Of a DNA stretch of 64,000 nt, positions 50,347 through 59,500 are shown piece by piece (positions within the stretch are counted from its first letter, which is position 1; every line of letters starts with the position of its first letter). The DNA is from Amphiura filiformis (lineage: Eukaryota; Echinodermata; Ophiuroidea; Amphilepidida; Amphiuridae), in contig NC_092628.1 of NCBI RefSeq assembly GCF_039555335.1, positions 73,286,713 to 73,350,712 of the forward strand, given 5' to 3'. The position numbers were made by a program, and so were the translations under genes. The notes beneath the pieces are model-generated. The model was not told the origin of the DNA. It saw nothing but the letters and a program-made list of their open reading frames with translations, and searched no databases.

Positions 50347-50450
50347 GTAACCTGTTTCACCACCAGAAAGTAAAACCGCCGTGTGTTTCTCAACATGATC
50401 AATGTAGACGCTCTGGGTAATCATCGAATAAAATTTGTTGGATAGCCTGT
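50347..50450 (+). repeat. duplicated 5' segment, copy upstream of the start codon
   Basis: TAACCTGTTTCACCACCAGA then AAGTAAAACCGCCGTGTGTT is repeated at 50645-50735 inside intron 1, 298 bp away. This copy sits 60-160 bp upstream of the start codon, so it is likely part of the promoter or 5' UTR. Confidence 0.8.
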
Positions 50451-50510
50451 TTAAACAGTACGCACTTTATACGAAATAATGAACGATCAAAGATCAAATG
50501 AAGCATCATC

Positions 50511-50565
50511 ATGTTCTTCATCATTTTACTCTTTGTTCTTTGTTCACGTGCTTTGTCAGCAGAAG
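50511..50565 (+). CDS. receptor exon 1: signal peptide
   Basis: The ATG opens a hydrophobic leader, MFFIILLFVLCSRALSAE, ending at GTAAGT, a near-consensus donor, in phase 1. It is the only ATG-started hydrophobic leader with a fitting donor that I see upstream of exon 2. Cleavage after ALS is plausible. A further 5' non-coding exon cannot be excluded. Confidence 0.7.
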
Positions 50566-53500
50566 GTAAGTACACTTAGCTAGTTAATATTAATAATGAT
50601 AATTTAGTATGCCATTTAAATTAGTCAATGGGTGATGTTTTAAAGTAACCTGTTTCACCACCAGAAAGTAAAAGCGCCGTGTGTTTCTCAATGTCGATGT
50701 TCTACGTGTGATTTTGTTGGATAGTTTGATTAGTTGACCAGATTCACATAATCATAAGTCATTTATACCATGTCGGTTATTCCAAATGATTGAAAGCAAA
50801 CAAAATGATTCAGTTGCAACATTTGTTTGTTTGGATAACTTGCTTACATAATTATAACTTTCTTGCTTGCTTCACTTTGGGTTTAAATGCCTGTTAATCA
50901 CTGTTGTTCAAGTGTTAGTCTGCAATTTAATAATTAGTGATATTAAGTTGATAACAATTACTGAGCCTACATTATAATCACGCGCAAAAGTAAACATATT
51001 TGTGTAAATTTTTCCTAAAAGTGCTGTATCTCACGTCCCCACATATTAATTTTTGATATTAAAATTTTGAATTTTTTTAAATTAAGTTTTGTGTGACGCT
51101 GATGAGCTTGGTATGCAGAATGGTTTAATTGAAAACAGCCAAATCACTGCATCATCATATCGTTCAAGGAGTCGCACCTTCGATCCGTGGCGAGCCAGAC
51201 TCAACAACCCAACGGAACTTAGGTATTGGCGACCCGCGTCTGACGCAATATCAAACTCATGGATACAAGTCGATTTCTTAGATACGGTGATTGTAACAGG
51301 GATTGAGACTCAGGGCAGTGGAGATGAAAATAAGGCTAAGAGATGGGTAACAACATTTCAAGTGCAGATTGGAAATGAAACCTCAAAGACTTATATCACG
51401 GATGGAAGCAATCCTAAGGTAACGGGAAGATTTTTTTTTTAAATTTAGAGAAACTTATTTTACTACGTATGTCAGCAAGTTCAACTTTCTTAGGTGCATT
51501 ACACATCAAGATAAAACAAAAACTAGACTTAGCTGTGGTCTAAGACCACGAACACAGCCGTGTTGTGACCTCTTAATGACCTTTGACCCCAAAATATATG
51601 AAAGCCCATAGGCATTGGCTAATGTCAATGTATGCGTGCACGTGGCATTATTTTGCCATGTTATTTGTGGCAGAAGGGGCATTTTGAAAGTTTTTCGTCT
51701 CAGACCGGAAGTGGCCCCTTAATGACCTTTGACCCCAAATCTGTGTACACCCCATAAACACTGGGTAATAACAATGCATGTGTGTAAGTGGCATCACTGT
51801 CCTGAGTAATTTGTGGGAGAAGATGCATTTTAAAGGTATTTCGTTTTATACCGGAAATGGCCCCTTAATGACCTTTGACCCCAAATAAAAAAATATCATA
51901 TATACATTGGTTAAACACAATTCATGTGTGAACATACCATTACTCTCCTATGTTTTTCTTAGCTAATAAATGTGTTTGAAGATATTTCAATTTATACCGG
52001 AAGTGGCCCCTTAATGACCTTTGACCCCAAATCTGTGTACACCCCATAGACACTGGGTAATAACAATGCATGTGTGCAAGTGGCATCTCTGTCCCACATA
52101 ATTTGTGGAAGAAGATGCATTTTAAAGGTATTTCTTTTTATACCGGAAGTGACCCCTTAATGAGCTTTGACCCCAATTAAAAAAAAATACCACATATACA
52201 TTGGGTAACTGCAGATCATATGTGAACATACCGTTACTGCGCTATGTTTTACTTAGCTAATAAAAATTTGTGAAGGTTTTTCGTTTTATACCGGAAGTGA
52301 CCCCTTAATGACCTTTGACCCCAAATCTGTGTACACCATATAGACACTGGTTAATAACAATGCATGTGTGCAAGTGGTGTCACTGTCGTACGTAATCTGT
52401 AGGAGAAGATGCATTTTTAGTTGAAATCACGTTTTTGACCCCTATGACCCCTGCGTGACCTTTGACCCCACAAGTTTCATGTGACGTGTAGGGGCACGAT
52501 CAATGATCATTGTGACCAAGTTAGGTCAAAATCGATGTAAGCATGTGAGTGCTAGAGCAAATGTAATGGTTGACAGAAAGAAGAAAGAAAGAACTAGATC
52601 TGGTTACAGATCTGGACCTAGCCGGGGCCGGAAATGCCAGTCTTATCTTAAAGTTTGACCTTTGACCGGCTATTATGGACATCCGTCTTCCATAGGCTGA
52701 GATGCAGCTACTTTTCCGTAATTTTAAACATTTTTGGCAAATTTGACGTTTTGACCTCCTTAATGACCTTTGACCCCAATATAAAAAAAACCTCATATAC
52801 ACCGAGAAAATGCATTGTTACAGTTTAAATTTAAAAAAATCTACTATGCTTAGTTATGGAGATAAAAATTCTTAAAGTTATTTAGCTTAAAACCGGAAAT
52901 GACGTCTAAATGACCTTTGACCAAAAAAAATAAAAATACCGTGCATAGGCCCCTACATCGGGTAACACTAATGCATATATGAAGTTTGTGTCACTCTGGT
53001 CTGGTTACGTTTTGAGATATAAAAAAATGAACATATTTGATGATTTTTGATTTTTGACCGGAAGCGACCCCTTAATGACCTTTGACCCCAAAACTGTAAG
53101 CACCCCAAGGACCCTGGTTAGTAGCAATGCAAGTGTGTTAATGACAACACTCTGCTATGTAATTTGTAAAAGCAGTGATTTTTTGAATATTTTTAGCTTT
53201 CAGACCGGAAATGACCCCGTTAATGACCTTTGACCCCTTATCTGTGAACACCCTATAGACACCGACCAAAGTCAAGTCACATGACCTAAGCATGTCACCA
53301 TCACATGTTATTTGTGGAAGAAGAAGCATTTTAGAGTAAAAATCGCATTTTTGCCATTGTGAGCAGGTCAAAGGTCAAATGGAGTTCAATGTCATGTCAC
53401 ATGTGGGGACATGGTCAGTGGTGTTTGCGACCAAGTATAGTCAAAATCGGTCAAAGCATAACAGAGCTAAGGCGAAACGTGGCAAGTCACTCACGTGTTG

Positions 53501-56500
53501 CCAGAAAGAAGCAGAAGAAAGATCCGATAGCATCACAAGACCTAGCCGGTGTCCCGGCTAGGTAACTAGATATATTGCATCCTCAGAAGGCTGCGAAGTC
53601 CAGCCGTGACCTTGAAGTGACCTCTTATGACCTTGAAAAGATTTGTAACACAATTGCCTTTTCGTGAAAAATGTTGGCATTACGTTTGATAACAATCTAT
53701 CTAATAAACTAATTTGACCTTTGTTGACCTCTGATGACCTTGAAATGACCTCCATTTTGTTTGAAATCATATCAATATTACACATTCTAATTTAGACTTA
53801 AATTGGACGAATTTTGGAATTGGACTCATTTTGACCTTTGGTTGACCTCTGGTGACCTTGAAATGACCTCCATCATATTTTGAATCCTACCGTGATTACA
53901 TATACTAATTTTCATTTGAATTGGGCAAATTTCAAAATTTTACCCCTTTTGACCCCAAAACAGACCCCTCCCCTTGTTCAAGCCAAATCTGATTATATCC
54001 CTATATACATCCAATGCTATAGTCATTTTGGCATTATTCTGATGATCATATGCAGGAAAAAGTGAACTTTAAGGTGATTTTCAGTAATCAACCCTATTTT
54101 ACCCCTTCATGACCTTGAACTCAAAATCCGTGTTTACCCTATAGACACCAGCTAATGTCAGTGCATATGTGTCAATCTCATCTCTGTACTATGTAATCTG
54201 TAGGAAAAGAAGCATTTTGAAAGTATTTGGTTATGTGCAGAAAAAAAACCCTAAATGACCTTTGACCCCAAATCTGTGTTTACCCCATAGACCCCAACTA
54301 TAGTCGATGCCGATGACCAAGTCTCATTGCGCTACCATGTAATCTGTAAAGAAGAAGCATTTTGGTAAAAATCGCATTTTAGCCAAAATTACTCATGCGT
54401 GACATTTGACCCCAAATGGGTCATGTCAAATGTAAAGGCTGGGGTAGTGGAGCCTTTGCCCAAGTTTGGTTAAAATCGGTCAAATAATTAGGGAGCTAGA
54501 GCCAATTATGTCAAATGTTGACAGAAAGAAAGAAGAAGCAGAAACCGCTGAAAAACAGAAGTCCAGCCGCCGCTCGGCTGGACTAAAGAACCTGTAAGAA
54601 AAAAGACACAGCCGTGACTAACGTCACGGCTGTGTAACAAAAAACAGCGTCATAGCGTTAAACAGTTTAATTTATGCATAAGATAAATATAAGATATAAA
54701 AAAAATTAACAATTTCCCTGCAGTACTCGTTTCCAGAACAGATTATGTTGATATCTTCAGTAGACAGCATAATGTCTGATAGCTAAATGGTGTTGTGTTA
54801 AATACATAAATGCGTTGCTATCTCCAGAAGATAACATAAAGTCTGATCGCTATGTTTGGGTAAATACATGAATGTGTTGCCATCTTCAGTAGATAGCATT
54901 ATATCTGATAGCTATGTTGTGTTAAATACATGAATATATTGCTATCTTCAGTAGATAGCTTAATGTCTGATAGCTATGTTTTGTTAAATACATAAACATG
55001 TTCCTATCTTCAGTAGATAGCTTAATGTCTGATAGCTATGTTGTGTTAAATACATGAACATGTTGCTATCTTCAGTAGATAGCTTAATGTCTGCTTAATG
55101 TCTGATAGCTATGTTTGGTTAAATACATGAATATATTACTATCTTCAGTAGATAGCTTAATGTCTGCTCAATGTCTGCTCAATGTCTGATAGTTGTGTTT
55201 GGTTAAAAATGAATATATTGCTATCTTCAGTAGATAGCATTATGTCAGTATAGCTATGTTGTGTTAAATGCATGGATATCTTGATATCTTCATTAGATAG
55301 CATTACCTGATAGCTATGGTGTCGGAGGAGAGCATGACCTAGCAATGTTTGCACTCAAATACATTGAAATATTGAGACAAATAAAATTGAGAAAAGGAGA
55401 TCCCAAGGCTTGATATAACGGGATTTATTTCTGCCCGATGTGTATGATTTTTCTGGGGCATACAAAACTTTCGTTTTAATACATTATTGAATATAGAATG
55501 ATTTAAACAAAAGCAAGAATAACACCACATAAATACTTTCGTATTGGTCAGTAGTACATTGTGAATGGTAAAAGCACAGAATTTTTCCTCCAAACAACCC
55601 ATTCGTGCAATATTGTTGGATTGATTTCATCAATAATACTTAGCAATGCTTTATGGTATTTGAATGAAAAATCTAGGACTTGGTATATTAGTAGGTGAAA
55701 ACAACAATCTATAAATGGTTTTCTTGTTTTGAACAACCCTGTTTGTTAAAGGAATTGCTCAAAATTTTCAGAGTCTCTCTTTGGTTGCAGCCACACGTTA
55801 ACAACCTCGAAATTGTATGGGAATTATACCCACCCTCTTTTTTGCGACATTAAACCATTGGAACTTTACTCGGTCCAATCATTATTTATATGAAAATGTT
55901 GATTATTTCTTCCAGGTTTTTTCAGCAAACACAGATATCAATTCCATCGAAAGAATAACATTCCCGCAAAGAGTCCGTACACGGTATTTGCGCATCTTAC
56001 CAATAGCATGTCACAACAAATGTGGATTGCGTTTTGAAGTTCTTGGTTGCCGACTGATTGATGAATGTATGTCACGCAATCATACGGATCAATGTGACAC
56101 CAATGCTGAGTGCCACGATCAGGATGACGGCTTTCACTGTACATGTCATCCAGGATACTTCGGAAACGGCACCCATTGTGAAGGTAGAGTATAATAGTGA
56201 TACAATCAAAGTCACAATAAACTGTGTTAAAATTACTAAAATTATAGTAATATCTTGATATATAAATAGTGCTTGGCAAGAAATTTATATTATTACTGAG
56301 TATCGTCTTACAGTGGAAAACCCGTTGATTATTATTTCACAGATATCAACGAATGTTCTCCTAACCCTTGCCTAAATGGAGGGACTTGTAAAGATGAAGT
56401 CGATTCTTATAACTGTAGCTGTGTTGCAGGATTTACAGGTGTCATGTGCCAAACAGGTACGTCATTAAGATCAAATGTTGAATGGCTGTTGGGGCAACAC

Positions 56501-59500
56501 AAATTAAAGTACAAAATAAAACACATAGACAACACGTTTATAATTATTCATATGGAATAAGTTATACTTCTTTCATCTCGCCTAGTGGATACCCAAGACC
56601 AAACTTTTAATCGAAATGGTGAAACATATTCTTATGATTTATGGCTAAACATATTAAAAACGAATGTTCTTCAAACACCTGCCTAAACGGAGATACTTGT
56701 AGAGATGATTATAGCTGTAGCTTTGCTGCGGGGTTTACCGGTGTTAAGTGCCAAACATGTATGTTTAATGCAGGCTTATACGAATTCATCGCTGAAGTTC
56801 AAATAAAAATTGCTGTTAGGGCAAGACGAATAAAAGTAAAAAATAAAACACATAAACGACACGTTTACAATTATTCATAGGGAAAAGTTATATTTCTTCG
56901 TATATCATTAGCTCCCTTCGTGATTTTGTTGAATTAACACTAACTTTTCTTCCACCTAAAAAAGAATGAGCGTAAAAGTTGAGGTTTCCGTCAACTAAAA
57001 CGCCAAGAAATGTTATATAAATCTTTCAAATAGTACTCAAAATTAACAAATCAAACATCAATGTTTCTAAATGTTCTTTTAATATTCATTTTTGTTTTGT
57101 AGCTATAAATCATTTATCCACTGAAAAGCCAACCCCGTCAATATTTGCACCACCATCAACACAAATAACTGGAGAATACAACCCTCCACAATTCACAAAA
57201 AGAACAGGTAAGGAATTATTCGTACACACGAAAATACATCAGTATAGCGTTATCGGAGCATGGAGCACGTCCTGACATCGAAGTGAACGGAAGAGTTTAA
57301 TTGACAATCGACGAAAAAAGCCATCGGATAACGACTCTGACTTTAAGTTGTGTTAAATAATATAAAATTCATTTCATATATTATATTTATATGAAATATT
57401 TCTTTCTAAATTTCACCTTTCATACGATTGAACCCGCTTAAAATGTCAGTGTGAAGGAACAATTCCTACGATTATGCAAAACTGTCAGGACAGCTGGTAA
57501 TGTGTTAAGAGACTTTAAACACTCCCACTTTCGGGGGTGACACATATAGGGTTTTTTCGCTCAGGTACACCTGAGTGAATATATACATTCAGTTTAGACC
57601 TTGAAATTAAACTTGACCCTTGAACCTAAGTAGCTCTAAGTCGAGCTTCTTTTGCAAATGCTCTTGCTTTGTAATCACTAAAAATATTTTGTAGAATAAT
57701 GCATGGTATCTCAGTAATAGAAATGCACTAAATGCAGACTACTGCCAGCTCCTAAAATAACCTCACTCCTCATGACATAGTTCATAAATATATGCAGCAG
57801 TGAGATTTCTAGTTTGAGGTGGGGATAGGATATTAGCCTCATTCCACATGAAATTATTTATAAACTGTGTTCTGTAGCCCATAGTGGAGGGTTTTGTTAC
57901 CTGGGAATGATAATCAGTTTCAATATTATGAGTGTTGACAGATTGATAGTGTAGTGGTCTGGAAGTTGAAGTTGAAGTTTAATAACAAGTTACAAACTGT
58001 CCATGAACAGATTTTGTTTTATGGACAAAGTCAGCTAGCTAGGTCAGCCTGCATGCAGAGGATGATTTAAGCACTTCCCAGCAAGTCTTGCGGTTAGCAC
58101 AGCTGTGTGAGTGAACACGACACCACTGCCGCCCACTGCATACACACGTGCATGGTTAAATTTGAATTTGGACAGATATATTTACAGTAAAAACACCTTC
58201 TAGAGGTTGGTCGATTTCACATTTTATGTTATATACAGGAGGTGTGAATTATTCTTCATGCATACATCACTTTAGATCTGAAATCGACCAAGAAATAATG
58301 ACACACGGGCAATTCTAAAACAACATCTTTTGCACAGAGTTCAATGGGATTTGAAAAGTAAAGTGGCAGTTGAAACTCTAGTGATAACACTTTTACAGTG
58401 CATGATGGGGCTTCCTTAAATCATCCTCTGGCCTGCATGGTCAATTATACCAAGTTACCAAATGTCCATGAACTTCTTAAATTTGCTTAAATTATTTATT
58501 TTTTTTGAAAAAATTATGCATTGGTGATAAAGTGTGTAATATTTAAATTGTATTATTTAGATCGTTAACATGTACAACTTAAACTTTACTTTTTTATTTT
58601 CATGGGTAACATTCAAGTGCATAGGCCTACATCACTAAATGTGACATAATATGTTAAAGGAGTATTTCACAATCCTATAGCATCCACTTTTTATGACATT
58701 TGTCAGTAGATATCCAGGAGCAAAAGCTTAAATCTCACAACTTCAGTTGATCAGATTGTTTGTTTGCAAGAATAAAATAAGCATGTACGCTTATCAATCA
58801 ACATCAAAATTGATGAGTACTGGTATCATTTTGATACAGCCTCTATGTGTATTTATATGCCCCATATGCCACTTGCTGTGTTGTAATTTGGCGAACAAGT
58901 TTGACGATATGCTTGCTAAACGAATTAATCGGCAAGAATTATTGTATACAGAAACAGTTCTGCCAGAGTTTTCCAGTGGTATAAAAATGATAAAAATCTG
59001 AATATTTCTGTACAAAGTGTGGATCACGGAATGCCCCTTTCAAATTATGTTGAATTGATGTCCAAATTAGTGCACATCATTGAAATTACATACATGTTCG
59101 TAAATTACATTAGTATAACTTTGGGTTTACTTTTCATTACCATTTGTATATATTACATGTACATGTTGAAGTGTTTAAGGGGGTACTACACCCCTGTGGT
59201 AAATTTGTGACTATTTTTGTATTTTTCTCAAAAACTAAAAACACACTGGTAACAAAAGTTATGTATATTATTGGGGCAAGGGATCCAATTACTACGCTGA
59301 AATTTCCGTGACTCAATATGATAGGAAATGAGGTACATCCTAGCGGTACCTCATTTCGTATCATAAATAACGAACCGCTTGTCTTGGGTCACTGAAATTC
59401 CAGTGTAGTAATTGGATTCCTTGCCCCTATAATATACATAACTTTTGTTACCAGTGTGTTATTAGTTTGTGAGAAAAGTGCAAAAACAGTCACAAATTTA

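Larger units (their letters stand above)
51521..54635 (+). mobile_element. hairpin-ended element A, split by elements B and C
   Basis: It begins AACTAGA, then a small hairpin GTGGTC-TAA-GACCAC (51535-51549), then ACACAGCCGTG (51552-51562). About five 146-bp units with TGACCTTTGACC follow, then a purine stretch. It is interrupted at about 52592 and resumes at about 54590 with GTAAGAAAAAAG and the end hairpin ACACAGCCGTGA-CTAACG-TCACGGCTGTGT (54606-54635). The uninterrupted relative at 34340-35339 shows the expected joined form. The Helentron-like class is inferred from layout only. Confidence 0.65.
51419..55915 (+). other. receptor intron 2 (4.5 kb, repeat-filled)
   Basis: It splits the discoidin domain and is occupied mainly by three hairpin-ended tandem-repeat elements (51521-54635) and a minisatellite (54745-55325). 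The last 590 bp (55326-55915) has no recognisable repeat or exon. An antisense 113-codon frame overlapping exon 3 is incidental. Confidence 0.85.

Noticed and set aside
55938-56279. 113-codon minus-strand frame over receptor exon 3
   Set aside because: It lies antisense to an exon with clear discoidin and EGF homology on the plus strand.
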